From positions 23,577,695-23,641,694 of the forward strand of contig OY741276.1 in the NCBI GenBank assembly GCA_963514095.1: a DNA stretch of 64,000 nucleotides. The letters are read 5' to 3'. The position numbers were made by a program, and so were the translations under genes. Origin of the DNA: Eutrigla gurnardus. Taxonomy: Eukaryota > Chordata > Actinopteri > Perciformes > Triglidae. Below are positions 50,501-63,019 of this stretch, piece by piece. The notes under the pieces are model-generated. The model had not been told where the DNA came from, did no database searches, and was given only the letters and a program-made list of their open reading frames with translations. The first letter of the stretch is position 1. Each line of letters starts with the position of its first letter.

Positions 50501-51114
50501 CAGCTCTTTGCTAATGAAACTCAGCCAGACTGTGTGTGGCCTGATCCCACCTGTCCAATAAGCTGGACTGATGCTGCTGGGATGGATCGCAGAAACACTC
50601 CAGGGTTCTGAAAGGCAGCGTGACGTGTGAGACAGTCGGGCTTTCAGAGGGAACATTACATTTACAGGAACAGTGATTTACAGGAACAGACTGGGGAGGG
50701 GCTGATTTATAAATAAGTACGTCACTGAGTGTGTGCTGAACATCGGTGTGTTCATGTGTGTGTGTGTGTGTGTGTGTGTGTGCTTACACTTGCTATCAGA
50801 CTGCAGTGAGTCACCTCATTATCTGAGTAAGGGAACACAGACTAAAGAGCTGCTACACTTTTTTTTTTATTTAACCAAGTAGTCGATATTTAACACTTTA
50901 ACAAGGTGTTGTTATGACAACATCACCATGAATAATAATGAAATAACTCAACACATTTTACGGGTATGATGAACAATAAATGCCCTCAACTGACGTCACT
51001 GGAGGCAGTGTTCGAGTCTGCGGACGTCAAGTTTGAAAATGAAAAAAAAAATCTCTAAATGGAGTGGAGTAGACACATTTAAGTCAAATGTGGACTCTGT
51101 ATTTCTTACTATCC

Positions 51115-51166
<52 letters not shown>

Positions 51167-54100
51167 CATCCAGGCTGCAGAGGTGGAGAGGCAGCTGTCC
51201 ACTCAGGTCCATTCATTACGGGACGACTTCAGGGAGAAGAGCATGTCTACAAGCCAGCACATGACTCGACTAGAGACTCTACAGGCTGAGGTGAGCGGCT
51301 TTCAGCTCCATTATCTCTTCATGCAGTTCAGTCCATTGAGTTTTGCTTTTCTGAGTGGTAAACAAAGAAACAAGTGTACGGCGAGGCGCTCTGAAGCCTG
51401 ATGGCTGAAGGTGACAGCAGGTCCCAGAGGAAGTTAAAGCAGACTCTGACTTTGTAAAGGTTCTCCATGCTCCAAATAAACAGTTCAATTCAATAGCAAT
51501 GAAACACAGCACTTTTTCCATTCATCAGAGGTTTTGCTGCAACGGTCTTACTTGCTCTGGTATGACCAGTGGCTAATAGTGGCTAACGTTAGCCAACTTA
51601 AGATGGAGATTGATCTGATGTAACTGACTTTCAGTCACATGTTACAGATCATCGTTTCAATGTCGCCCATAAAGCTGGAATAATTTGCAAATGTCTCGTC
51701 TTTTATAGCGCCAAACAAATGTTATGCATGAGTTAATTTCACCTGCTTGTGACACATAATGTATTCATTACAGATGATTGGTCAAAAGTGATAAATGATG
51801 CATTTAAATAGGAATAAACACAGGATTGTATCTGAAAACTAAATATACCAACTGTATGGGCAACAGTGTAGTTGTGAACACATCGTACCACACCAGCAGA
51901 CGTTCAGCTCGCTCTCAGTCTGGTCAACAGTTGGCTCAATTTTGGGAAAGAAATTTCAGTGCAATAACACTTGTGGTCACAGGGGCTGCTTTCAACCAAA
52001 ATGAACACGATCTCACTTTCAAATGGGAGTTTAAAATAATAAGTAGAATCAAATCTCACTGAAGGGAAACACTTGCCCTAGTTTTCAGAATGTGGTGTTC
52101 CCTTTTCATCCACCATGCAGTGTTTATTCTGTCAGAGCAGCCGTTGGATTACTCTCAAACTACTTCTTCTCTCTTTTCTGTAATCCTTTTCTTTATCTCT
52201 CTCCTCACCCATTCCTCCTTCCCTCCCCTCCTCTCCTCTTGGTTGGAGCAGCAAGGGCTAGAAGTGAGTGGTTACCGAACGTTGTCCGTCGGTCAGACTG
52301 CATGCTGCATGGAACGTCTTGTTAAAACATTGTTGCGCTATTATTTTATTTTGATATTCTTTTATTTTGCATTTCCACCGCTGTCCAATGAAATGATTTG
52401 ATGATAAGCAGTAATAGTTCATAGGGCAGCTTGTTGGATCTCATGCTGAATGAAATAGTGACCTCATATAACTTTAAAGGTGCTAAATTCAAAATTCTAT
52501 TTTATGTTATGAAAGGTGCAATATAAACAAAGTTATTCATATTATCAGTGTTGAGATTCTCCTCCTGTCGTCATGGCGATGCTGATTCAGAAATGCAGGA
52601 AAATATATTATGTTAGCATAGCCTAGCACGCATCAATGCAGACTCCATTCAGAAAACAAGCATTTTAAAAGTTGCTTGTCGTCTTGCAGACAGACCTAAG
52701 AGACCCGACTTCAGACTTTTTACAAATCACCATCATTATGTTGTTATTTCAGCATCATTATTTATCCAGTTATAGCAATTAAATCACTTCTTGTTTATAT
52801 CGGGTTCATACAGCTGTAGTAAACCAGCCGATGTGTGTCTTTCTAGTTACAGTGAATACAGCTCAGTGAAATTCCCCGGTACCTCTGGGTGATGTTGAAC
52901 TTAGACAGGACTCAGCGGTTGTCGTGTTAAGAGCCACGTGGAGACAATCATAGATATGCTATGATTTTAGAATTTAGCACCTTTAACACCACCTTCTACT
53001 TATAATGTCACGTTATATTCAATAACATCGGCTCTGTCGGCACCTAAAATACATCCCTATAAGACATTTCCACATTCCTTGGCAATCCCTGTTTCAGGAC
53101 ATGGAGCATGAATAAGGTGTTTGCGTATGGCATGTTTTGTCACGTGTGATATCAGCCTGAAAAGTCAGGAACAAAGCTACTGTTGGAACATAACAACAAA
53201 GATTATTCTCTTCAAAGCCAGGCAGAAAACACCCAGACTGCAGAGCCTGCTCTGTAATTGGGAGAAAAGGCTACCGCTCTATATATAGCTGAGATACTGC
53301 AATGTCTGGGTGCTCTCACTTTCCCAACGCTTTGCCTTTATATGACATGTGTTGATGACTCGGGGCTTTCTGCCATATTTGTGTGAAGACAGAGACTCTA
53401 GCAGCCCCAAAAATATCCAGAGCCTGGCAGTGTGGACGCTCATATGGTAATGAAAACAAGGGATCCACATGTAAGCTCCTGCACTGTGAAGTAGGTTACC
53501 AGATGTAGGTCAATAGCAGCAGGGATAAAAATGAACAAGAGCTGATGTTTGTTTAATGGGGAAAGCTGCTCAGGCAGCTACAAGGGAAAATAATTCACCA
53601 GGAACATGTTGTGTTGCCATAATGCTAGCCTTCAGTAGAAGGCCTCAACACATGCAGTAAGGAGTACGCTGATATCAAGCTTTGTGGGAGACGCCAACAT
53701 ATCACTGAGACATTCCTGAAGACAAGGGTGGCAACTGACGCCTACGCCTGCGCTAGGCAGCAAACATTCTTTAGACCAGTGGGAGTCCTTTTTAATCTTG
53801 TGTAAGACCCCAGCTTGACTAGTCAGGAAAAACAACCAAATTCCACCTTTAATCAGGTCCATAGCTGTCCGTCTGTCCACTATGGACAAGGCTTTGTCCA
53901 GTGAATGCTTACACACCTACTGACCGCTGCTGTTCGACCCGTTAGATTAAGATGCTGTCGGACAGGAAGGTAGAGCTGGAGCGCCGGGTACACGTCATGC
54001 TGGAGGAGAACGAGCTGCTGCAGAACACGGTGGACCACCTCAGAGAGAGGACGCTGGTGTTGGAGAGGCAGTCTCACCAGAAGGACCTACAGGTAAACCA

Positions 54101-55459
54101 ACACATGACAAAGCTCTGTTAGTCGTCATATCCTTGTGAGTAAATCACCGGCGACAAAGCTGTTTTCATGTATGTACTGAGCCATCGGGTGCTTCCTGTA
54201 TACAAGTCACAGCCTCCTCTGTTGTGTCCAGTTACGGCAGAGCCAGCTGGAGCTCCAGGAGGTTCAGGTGTCCCACAGGCAGCTGAGCGCTCGGCTGGAG
54301 GAGTTGACGGAGGAGCACAGTCTCCACAGCCTCACCCCGCACCCCTCCAGCCTGCTGTGTGAGATCGAACAGAGCATGGAGCAGGAGGAGCAGGAGCAGG
54401 AGCGGGAGCAGGTAGATACGGGAGGGTTGTGTTTGAGTGGACTCACTTTCACATATGTCGCTGTGCCCTTCTAAACCCCCCCCCCCCTCTGTTCAGCTGC
54501 GTCTTCAGCTATGGGAGGCTTACTGTGAAGTTCGCTCCCTCTGCTCCCATCTGCGGGGAAACGACGTCACGGACTCGGCGCTGTCCACCGACTCTTCCAT
54601 GGACGAGTCCTCGGAGACGTCCTCAGCCAAGGATGTGCCTACTGGGAGCCTCCACACCAGCCTGCTGGAGCTACGGAGGCTCACACAGAACCTGCTGGAC
54701 GGCAACGAGTCCACGGTAATGCACAACACGCTGGCGACTAGTAGGGAAACACGATGAGGACAATAACGTTGAACATTGACGAAGACTTGCACAGTACACG
54801 TGCTTGTGCCGCTTCAGCGCTCCTCCATCCAAAATACTGGGAATCACAATTTCAGCTGCACTCATCTTGTCACATTACCTCCCTAAACCATGCAGAGATA
54901 TTGTGACAGCACTGTGCCCTTACACTTGTTTTAGAGGCATCTCAGTGCTGTAACATTATGGACTATTAAGATTAAAAAGAGAAAGCATTAAAATAACACT
55001 TCTATGCCTCTTGAATTGAAAAAGAATGTCCACATATCCCCTCTGTCCTCTGGGACACGTAAAAATATATTGTTACCAAAAGAGATATCCAATGTTGCAA
55101 AAGCTGGTGATGTTGCAAAGTTGAAACAAAGATCTACAGCTAACTTAATAAAACTTATGAGTCTCTGTGGTGCTATTTTCAATAATAACCTGTGGGTGGC
55201 GTTTTGTGTTGGAAGGGCTCGCGGCGTAGTGATGAGGAGGCTCTGGAGGAGCAGGCGAGGAAGCTGGGAGAGGAGCTGAGGGAAGTCAGGGACCTGTACG
55301 AAGCGGAGCAGGACAAAACACGCAGCAGTGGAGACGAGGTGCTACAGCTTCACAATCAGGTACATGGCCTCAGGAACGCAGCTGGACTGAGACATGAAGA
55401 GGTTTAAGAGGCTCTTTGTAATGGAGGATGATGCATCAACCTCATCTTCTTTCTGCCAG

Positions 55460-55519
<60 letters not shown>

Positions 55520-58500
55520 GGTTTGACGTGTCGTCTTACATGATTTACACAAAGTAAGCCTCAATCTCAGTCTATAAAAATATGGTCCTACTTCTCTCTT
55601 GATGTATTATCTCAGTAAACATTGTAAACATGAGTTTATGTCTCAATCTCTAGTTTCAAGTCTTCTTCATTCCAGCATGATGTTCATTTAGTACATGATG
55701 GTCCATTTAGAGTCCACCAGACCAGAAAGCAGGGGATGCTTTAGGGCGGGGCTACCTTGTGATTGACAAGTCGCTACTAATACAGTTAGCTACTAAAATG
55801 TCTTTAACACTTAGCTGTAAAGTTGACCTTGAATCATGAAGCTAACTTTGTTAGCATCTTTACACCAGAATCCAGATGGATCCAGTTCCAGTAAGGCTGC
55901 TGCTCGTGTTGCTTGTGTTCGTTAGATCCACCTGTCACTCCTCCGCAGTCCATATATGGACACTTCCTTTCACGGGTTGCAAGAATCACACTTCTTATGT
56001 ACACTCTATGGTTTCACACCCGTGTGTCGTTCTCCCATGTGACCTGCAGATGGCGCTGCTCTCTGTAGAGATGTGCTCTCTCCAGGAGGACAACGAGCGG
56101 ATGAGGACGATGGCTGAAGTCCGAGAACCCAGCGAGCAGCTCCAGACTGCCATCAGAGACAGAGACGACGCCATAGCCAAGTAAAAAACACTCTTACAGC
56201 GTATGAGGAAAGCACATTTTATCTGCAGATGATCCACCAATCAGAGAACAGTAGTATTAGCCAATTACAGCACAGTAGGGCGGGACTGGGGAATAACTCA
56301 AACCAGTATTTATATTTGACTTTTTTTGGCACAGGGATTAGATAGATGTGGAATATATAAAGACTGGAATGCTTTATGCTAAGCTAAGCTAATCAGCTGT
56401 CACTGCAGCCTTATGTTTACCAAACTATTCCTTTGAAGAGTTACTCTACGTTCATGAGCATGTACGTTTCATGTACGTGCTCGCCGGACGTCACCAGTTG
56501 CTCTGTGCGTGTGTGTTGCAGGAAGAAAGCAGTGGAGATGGAGCTGGCCAAGTGTAAAATAGACATCATGTCTCTGAATAGCCAGCTGCTGGACGCCATC
56601 CAGCAGAAGCTCAACCTGTCTCAGCAGCTGGAGGCTTGGCAGGTGGGTCGCATGTCACATGCGATATATTAGTAAAAGCCTAATGGTCCTTTTGTAGTCC
56701 TAGAACAGCCTTTTTAAGGTTGTTACATAAACCAAGCTGTTCTGTAAATGTTGTTTCTGGATCCTTTTAGTTTGAGATGATATTAGTAAGCAGTTATATA
56801 ATGTGTTTAAGAACGAAATAGAACATGTTCTTCCCTTCCCTGTTACTACTGTTTAGTGCCAGTCTATTTGAACACTTGTAGAATCTGTTCACACTCACTC
56901 GACCCTCTGAGGGTGTCCGTGAGACCACATGTAGCATGAGGACACTGTGTGTGTGTTCCCTCGTAGTAGCTCTTTCCTCTCTCTTCTCCCTGCCCACAGT
57001 TTGCCTCCTCAGGGCTCTTTACTGTTTGGCTCTTGTGGTTTCTGATCTAGTGGCCTTTCTCAGCTTCCGTACCACCCTTTCTTCCCCTGTGGTACCCCCC
57101 TCCTGCCTTAGAGGTGAGCCTGAGCTGCCCCATCTCGCCGTTTCACTCTGCACTACCCGGGTGAAAGATAAATAGACTTAAGTGTCCTTGAAATACATTA
57201 ACATTTGCCTTAGTATAGCCTACTGCAAATATACCAACGAAGAAATGTACTCTCTGGAAATAACCTGAAATTATATTAAACATCAAGTATTATTCATTAT
57301 AACACTTTTAACACAGTTTAAATATATTGTTGGTATAAAATATAAGCTGAAAATAATTATTGTAACAATTCAGTGGAAGCATATTTTTATAATTAATTAA
57401 TTGGAATAAGGCAGAGGTTAGAATATTAAAACAAGAATATATTAATGGTATAAAACTTAGCAAGATGTTTTTGAAACACAAACAAAGCAAACTTAAATTT
57501 CATTAATCAAGGATGTATATTAATACATACACAGCCATGTACTTAAGCGTACTAAGTATACTTGATGTTGTTCCATTTTAGCACATATTAGTTCACTTAA
57601 TACACTTCAAATTGTGCTTTTCTTCTATTTAAATTCAATTAAAATACACTTAGTAAAAATGAGTTGTTCCAAAATAGCAAACTTGAAGTGAACTAATCAT
57701 TAACACAGTTACAGGAAGTATACTGATGATTAGTGTGTCTGTAAGTACACTGAAGTATACTAAAATGTATTGTACTCAGTATATTTATTTTTCACCATGG
57801 TAACCGACGACGCCATGCTGAGCCATTCCATGCCACTGTTCAGTGACTCAGGAGAAACGCCCATCCCAGCTCTCCCTCTCTCTCTCTGAACCCATGAACC
57901 ACCACAGAGAACCCCCCCCCTCCACCTGTCTGTCTCCTCCTTCATACACCTGTATCCCTGAAACCTTTGGTCCGCTGGTCAGCTTACCTGTAGAGAGAGA
58001 CACCACCAACACCCCCATGTGTGGTTATTAGGTGACAAATAAAACGTTCAGTATTCACGGTTGCTTTTAGTCCTCATCACAATTGATCCATCCATCCATC
58101 CATTGTCTACCGCTTATCCTGTATTCAGGGTCGCGGGATCACAATTGATGCCAACTTGATTTAGCAGCTTGTCAGAGCCCCCTGGTGGCGTTATCTCTAC
58201 TAACAACTAACACGGCAACTTTTATCTATCCATTGAATAAATCAAAGTATTTGATGTTCAGAGCAGAGATTCCCCCTCCACTCAGTCAAACTGGAAATCC
58301 ATTAACAGAAAAACAGATTTCTGCTACACAAAAGGATCTTGTTGCCTTCTCTTGTGAACTACGGAATCACTTTACCTCTAGAATCGCTTCATTTCCAAGC
58401 TGAAACGTTTCTAAATCACTGACTTAGAATATGATGTCACCCTTTTGGAGCAGCCAGAAGCCAAGGCTGAAATGCTCTCTCCTCTTATGGAATGCAGTCC

Positions 58501-59104
58501 TCGGTAGTCAGGACCATTTTTATCAGATTCAAGGCTACCAAACCGCTCAAAGCATGCCACTGACACAGACCCTCAACTCCAGAGGCTCCAAGCTGACTGG
58601 GCTCCAACAGCTGTGTGCTCCATGTCATTGAACGGGTTGGAGGCTTGATTAGCACACTGGGTGTATGTGACATCATCAATGTATTTCTTAAGATTTTCTA
58701 AGTTTTAGTATTGTGCTGTTTTTGCACCTGATTATCTCCCCCCCCCCCCCCTGCAAATCTAGGCCAGCTAGTAGTGAGTAAAGAACAAGGGAGTTTGTTG
58801 TCTCCAATACTTTACAGGTAACTTGATCAATGAGTCCGATCCCCCCCAGAACTACCTGTAGCACCCCTCCCTGCTTTACATCACCCTCCTGTCTCTCTCT
58901 CATCCACGTCTGTGTGCACGGCTTTAGGACGATATGCACCGAGTGATAGACCAGCAGTTGATGGACAAGTACCAGGACGAGTGGCGCTCGGCCCCTACCT
59001 CCCTGTCGGGGCCGTCGAGGGCCCACGGCGGTCAGTCCTCCAGACGAGCTCACCGCATCTCCGACCGGGACAAGAGACTTTTCTCTTTTTTCAAAAAGAC
59101 CTGA
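44148..59104 (+). CDS. bicdl1: BICD family-like cargo adaptor 1 (BICDR-1/CCDC64), 10 exons
   Basis: BICDL1 is a coiled-coil adaptor that couples Rab6-positive secretory vesicles to dynein-dynactin, best known in developing neurons (established knowledge). Exons: 44148-44540, 45794-46009, 51174-51290, 53946-54092, 54232-54411, 54497-54715, 55216-55359, 56050-56180, 56522-56642, 58928-59104. All junctions are AG/GT and phases match, giving 614 codons plus TGA; the human protein as recalled is about 570 residues. Residues 101-105 (AAKLG) form the CC1-box pattern used to bind the dynein light intermediate chain. The C-terminal part (AAIRDRD-type region through QQKLNLSQQLEAWQ and RLFSFFKK) matches human. 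The gene is divergent from cit, as recalled for human 12q24. Confidence 0.96.
45794..54715 (+). CDS. bicdl1: bicdl1 exons 2-6: central coiled coil and serine-rich linker
   Basis: Exons 45794-46009, 51174-51290, 53946-54092, 54232-54411 and 54497-54715 encode residues 132-424, all in phase 0. Markers are EQEKHELRRRLESREGEWEG, LSEQNHRLLEQLS, REKSMSTSQHMTRLE, KMLSDRKVELERRV and LLCEIEQSMEQEE. In the last of these, LLCEI (residues 332-336) fits the short L-x-x-E type motif reported for dynactin pointed-end binding in related adaptors (inference). Exon 6 adds the serine/acidic linker TDSSMDESSETSSAKDVP. A (TCTG)n repeat immediately precedes exon 51174-51290. Confidence 0.95.
50755..50782. repeat. 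(TG)n microsatellite
   Basis: About 14 TG units in bicdl1 intron 2. Confidence 0.96.
51114..51166. repeat. (TCTG)n tetranucleotide repeat forming the polypyrimidine tract of bicdl1 exon 3
   Basis: About 13 CTGT/TCTG units end seven bases before the acceptor AG at 51172-51173. Confidence 0.97.
51291..53945 (+). other. bicdl1 intron 3 (2.7 kb), nothing recognised
   Basis: A short pyrimidine-rich block occurs at 52160-52245. No exon or identifiable element was seen. Confidence 0.6.
55216..55359 (+). CDS. bicdl1: bicdl1 exon 7 (phase-0 symmetrical, possible cassette)
   Basis: Encodes GSRRSDEEALEEQARKLGEE and EVRDLYEAEQDKTRSSGDEV, residues 425-472. The acceptor is TTGGAAG, which has a weak pyrimidine tract. 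The exon is 144 bases and both flanking introns are phase 0, so skipping it would leave the frame intact. It continues the coiled coil. Confidence 0.88.
55462..55516. repeat. (TC)n microsatellite
   Basis: About 27 TC units in bicdl1 intron 7. Confidence 0.97.
55610..55995 (+). repeat. Dispersed repeat family, copy C (longest)
   Basis: Contains AACATTGTAAACATGAGTTT, TCAATCTCTAGTTTC, ACCTTGTGATTGACAAG, TTAGCTACTAAAATG and, farther right, GCAGTCCATATATGGACACT. Copies A and B are reverse complements of its left part; the right module recurs near 63480. Confidence 0.7.
56050..59104 (+). CDS. bicdl1: bicdl1 exons 8-10: C-terminal coiled coil and tail
   Basis: Exons 56050-56180, 56522-56642 and 58928-59104 encode residues 473-614. 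Exon 8 contains LLSVEMCSLQEDNERMR and AIRDRDDAIA; its last codon AAG is split across the intron. Exon 9 encodes KKKAVEMELAKCKIDIMS and SQLLDAIQQKLNLSQQLEAW, the region matching the cargo/Rab6-binding coiled coil of BICD relatives. Exon 10 encodes DDMHRVIDQQLMDK, a variable linker and the conserved end RLFSFFKKT before TGA. Confidence 0.95.
57230..57790. repeat. AT-rich block with AAGTATACT-type motifs
   Basis: AGTATACTT, AGTACACTGAAGTATACT and similar words recur in 57540-57790 within bicdl1 intron 9. This looks like a decayed interspersed repeat; the family was not identified. Confidence 0.4.
58084..58142. repeat. Fish-type CCATCCATCCAT interspersed repeat end
   Basis: CCATCCATCCATCCATTGTC is followed by TACCGCTTATCCTGTATTCA and GGGTCGCGGG, a familiar terminal block of fish interspersed repeats (recognised from memory). 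It lies in bicdl1 intron 9. Confidence 0.65.
58738..58751. repeat. Poly-C tract
   Basis: Fourteen C residues about 180 bases before the last bicdl1 exon. Confidence 0.9.
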
Positions 59105-62100
59105 GCCCCGTTGGGACAGCAGGGAGACGGAGACAGACAAGGCGGCGAGAAGGAGGCCGTGACGTCACAGTATGAGGGTAACAACACAGCCAAAGACGGG
59201 CAGTGGCACACACTGAGGTTTGGGAGGGGGTGGGGGTGTGTGAGGGTGGGGAGGGGGGAGGAGGTCGTTTTGCACTTTATCTGCCCCATTACTCTTCTCT
59301 CTACTGATGAATTAGTGAGCAATGAGCGGTAAAATGATTAGAATAGCACTTCCCCAGGCTTTGGTTTCAGCCTCTCATCGCTCTCACAGAACGCAAACAG
59401 GGTCAGTTTATCTCCAAAGAGGAAGGTTTCCTTGTAGTGCCTACCACCATCTCTACTAGCCCACTGCCAACTCTGTAGAGGGCACACTTTAACTGGTACT
59501 GTATGCATCCCAGGTATCAGGCTGGGTCCGGGGAAAGAGAGTTGGATGTATGGGGCATTCAGGGTTGTGGGAAAACATAGCGGGACAGAGCTGTACGTCA
59601 GAATATGATGCTGCAGCCGGCCCACGTGTGAGCTCTCAGGTTTATTCATTTGTTTAAGGGATGTTCACCACATGAGGCAACAAAAAGAATGCTTATTTTC
59701 TTACTGACAGGTGAGGATTTATCCCCTAATCATTTAAAGGGATACTCTAACCATTTAACATTGCACTTCATAAAGTCTGTGGCTTTAGTGCTGCACTAAT
59801 CAATATTTTTTTATGTAAAGACTGTGTGAGGTGAACGGGGTCACTCATAGTAAAACCTACAGAGAATGATCACCATGAGCTCTAAGGAGAGTTTGATGGG
59901 GTTTTTTGTTGTTTTTTTAGCTCATTGTTTTCATCTTTTCTGTTTTGGTCGCACCCAGTTTTCAGCAGCAGGCAGCTGTTTTCTGATAAACTGATTGTTC
60001 ACTATCTGCTCAGCACCACACAGTTAGCGTCCAGCTGGTGGAGAGAATGCAGCGTTCAACAGCTAAAGAGACAGTGGGTTTCCTTCAGGGGTTGCACAGA
60101 GAGCACAGCAGCCAGAAGAAGAGGGGACGCTGGCCTTAATGTCGGAGGCCAGAAACATGACTCAAAAAATGTTCATGTTCAAAATTCAAAGACATTTCTA
60201 AGCCATCTCCAATGTTAAATCCAAAAACAAATCCGTCCTTAAATGTCTGTTTGTAACACAGATTTTCTTTTAGAAGTTTGTAGTTTCCTCGCTCAAGTTG
60301 AGATAACCCCCATGACATCATCGGGGGTCATTTTCTCAGACATAGCAAAGCTCCCACGGAGCCACAAGACATTAAAAAAGTGGTTTTACATGCTGAGAAG
60401 TGTTCCAATGATAAGGAAACCGACTTTTTGATTTTTTTTAGCCCAAATGTGACGGTTAAGTTTCATGTTTCCCACTTAGAGTGTTTAAAAGCAGCACTTG
60501 GTTGGGCCGTTGGTCTATGGTGAACTCTGTGATGCCTTCATGCTCATCTCGGACATCTGAATAAACCTTTGGGTGACTGAAGTTAGTGTTATCGTCACGT
60601 CCAGGTGGGAACATTTCTCCACAGTTCATGTTATAGTTAACATTTCAAATATTTCTATTTTTTCAAAGATGCTGGCCAACATTGTCTCATGATGTCAATC
60701 ATCTTCCTAGTTGACCAAAAAAAAAAAAAAAAATGTTTACATCACCTTGAGAAGGAGGAAGAACCATGTAGAATCATCAGCTCCAGTCCGTCCGGCTCAT
60801 TAATAACCTGAATGGTGAGAAGAAGAAACAGAACTTCCTCTGCAGCGGCTTCACCTCTGAGCTGCTTTGGTTCAACACTAATAGAAAAGGTCTACCTCCA
60901 TTCTCATCGCTTCAACACTTCATAGGCACTTTGATTTCTCAGCTGCCGGGCTTCCGTTCTGGGTGACATCGCTGTGACTCCATCAGTAAAACGGTGTGTG
61001 TCGACCTGAACTCTCCGAGCATGAATGACTTAGTGTGGCACACGTCTCACGCCGTCTCTGTTTGAAGTCGTGTCTAATGCAGCAAAACCTATGCAGATGT
61101 CTTCTCGTCATCTCAGCTGGTTGTTGGGAAGGATCAACCCAAAGAATGATTTTTTTTATAAAAAAGTTGAATAGGTTTGGATGAAATTGTTATATTTATA
61201 AGAAAAAAATGCATATGTTTTTGAATGAAAATCTTTTTTTAGAGAGAAATATACCTGTGTGTTGTTACTTCTAGGCTGTTTTTTTTTCTTTCATGTGAGC
61301 AGGAATGCGTTCACATCACCACTCATATCTGTTTATCCGGATGTGGCACGTAGAGGAGCTGGCAGGAGATTCACAAGGTCTTCTACGCTTCACCCTTAAA
61401 TTATTCACATATGATGTGATGTCACTGGGGAGACCACGAGAAGCCTCATGAATCTCAGTGATTAATCCAAGAGTGCCCCATGAGTTAAATTATTGGACTC
61501 CTTCCTGATAAGTCACCCTTTATAAACTGTAATTAATCCACTTTAACTTGTTAATAAATTAGATGTAGAAGATAAAATCAACAACACTCACGTTCACGAC
61601 CCATTAAATACCAGCAACTAGTTAGCTTAGCTTAGCACAAAGCCCGGGAAAAGGCAGGCAAACAGCCGGCCAGCTCAGCTTCTCATCTGACTCCATGAGA
61701 AAGCAAATAAAGATGTCAAATCACTCCTTTAATAGTCCTTAAGAAGGTTTGCAGTCATAAATGTTAATAAATCAATCATAAGGAATTAAGACAACAAAAG
61801 TTAGCACATTGTTTCCAAATATGAATTTCAATAAGTCATTAATAAAGGTTTTTCACAAGAGGCTAGACAAAAGTCTGCATTAGTGAATAAATTGGTTGAG
61901 TAATAGATGTTTTCCTGGAGATCACATGTCAAATTATTAATTAAAAAGAGTTAAAGAACTAAACACATGGTTTATGTATGTGGGAAACCTCAATATGGAA
62001 GCCCTGAAAGGAAAATGCCAAGACTATTTCTTCAGATCAACACATATTTTTAATCTAACACAGAAGAGAAAACAATTCAGATCCCTTAAAAAGCTGACCA

Positions 62101-62585
62101 CCAAAAGCTCTCAGGGTTCCGGACCTCGTTGAGATGAAGTTGACCGAGAGAGGCAGCACTCACGCTGAGAAACACAATAAGACAGGCAACATAACAGACA
62201 TCCTTCCTAAACATGGCACCTTAAAACAACGTGAAAGGTCATTTATCTTAGAGAGGATGCAGCATGGATTTAACGACTTGTTGGTCTGTTTAAGTGAATA
62301 AAGGGTGCCTTATTAGAAAGTTCCCCCTGCTCCGGTCTGAAGGCTTCACATCCAACGGTTGTAGTCTGGGACTCCCTTCCGTTGAGCTTGGATTAAACAC
62401 CAGTCTCTCCTGCGTTATCAGTCTGATTTTCTCACTTCATGTCACCTTTTTGTTAGAAAACATATTTGCTTCCGTCCACGTTGTGTCCTGATGACTGTTT
62501 GTTTCTTGTTTGATTGTTTATAGTGTTCAAGCCACCCTAGACAGTACGGATTCATTTTTGAAGTGAAAGTGTTTTTCTAAAAGGT

Positions 62586-62624
<39 letters not shown>

Positions 62625-62850
62625 GTGATGCTGCAGTGACGGGCGGACATGCCGTCGAGTGTGTTTTCTGTTCCGTCTCCACTCGGGCGGTGATGATATG
62701 GGATCTAGTCGGGCTCATCGTGCTCCGTGTGAGAGCTTCCATTCACCCCTGACTAACGGCACTGTTTCACTTACAGAATGCTTCAAACTATTTCAAATAT
62801 TTATCATGCAATTTTCTTAGCATTTTTGGGGATTTTTTTGTACAAATAAA
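59105..62850 (+). other. bicdl1: Probable 3' UTR of bicdl1 with alternative poly(A) signals
   Basis: Plus-strand AATAAA hexamers lie at 60560-60565, 62297-62302 and 62845-62850. No coding exon follows the TGA at 59102-59104. A run of 15-16 A lies near 60718-60733 and a TG microsatellite at 62585-62628. Which signal is used cannot be told from sequence. Confidence 0.45.
62585..62628. repeat. (TG)n microsatellite
   Basis: About 20 TG units with one CG interruption near each end. Confidence 0.95.
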
Positions 62851-63019
62851 TACTTTTCAATCTGCTTGTCTCCCCTGACTGGCGTGTTTCAGATAAGCTG
62901 CTGATGCTGAACTCCTCTACAGAGAATTCTAGTAGTGTGGCTCCATCATTATGGCCCCAGACTGAAATGGTTAAACAGCAGATGGATTGGTATGGTTTCC
63001 ATGGTGACCTATGAACGTT

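Larger units (their letters stand above)
46010..51173 (+). other. bicdl1 intron 2 (5.2 kb)
   Basis: Contains a TC-rich stretch (50030-50062), a TG microsatellite (50755-50782) and, at its 3' end, a (TCTG)n repeat. Open frames of 60-105 codons occur on both strands, but none shows family similarity or splice signals that I trust. Confidence 0.65.

Noticed and set aside
58688..59140. Minus-strand 150-codon open frame
   Set aside because: Antisense of the last bicdl1 exon and flanking intron.
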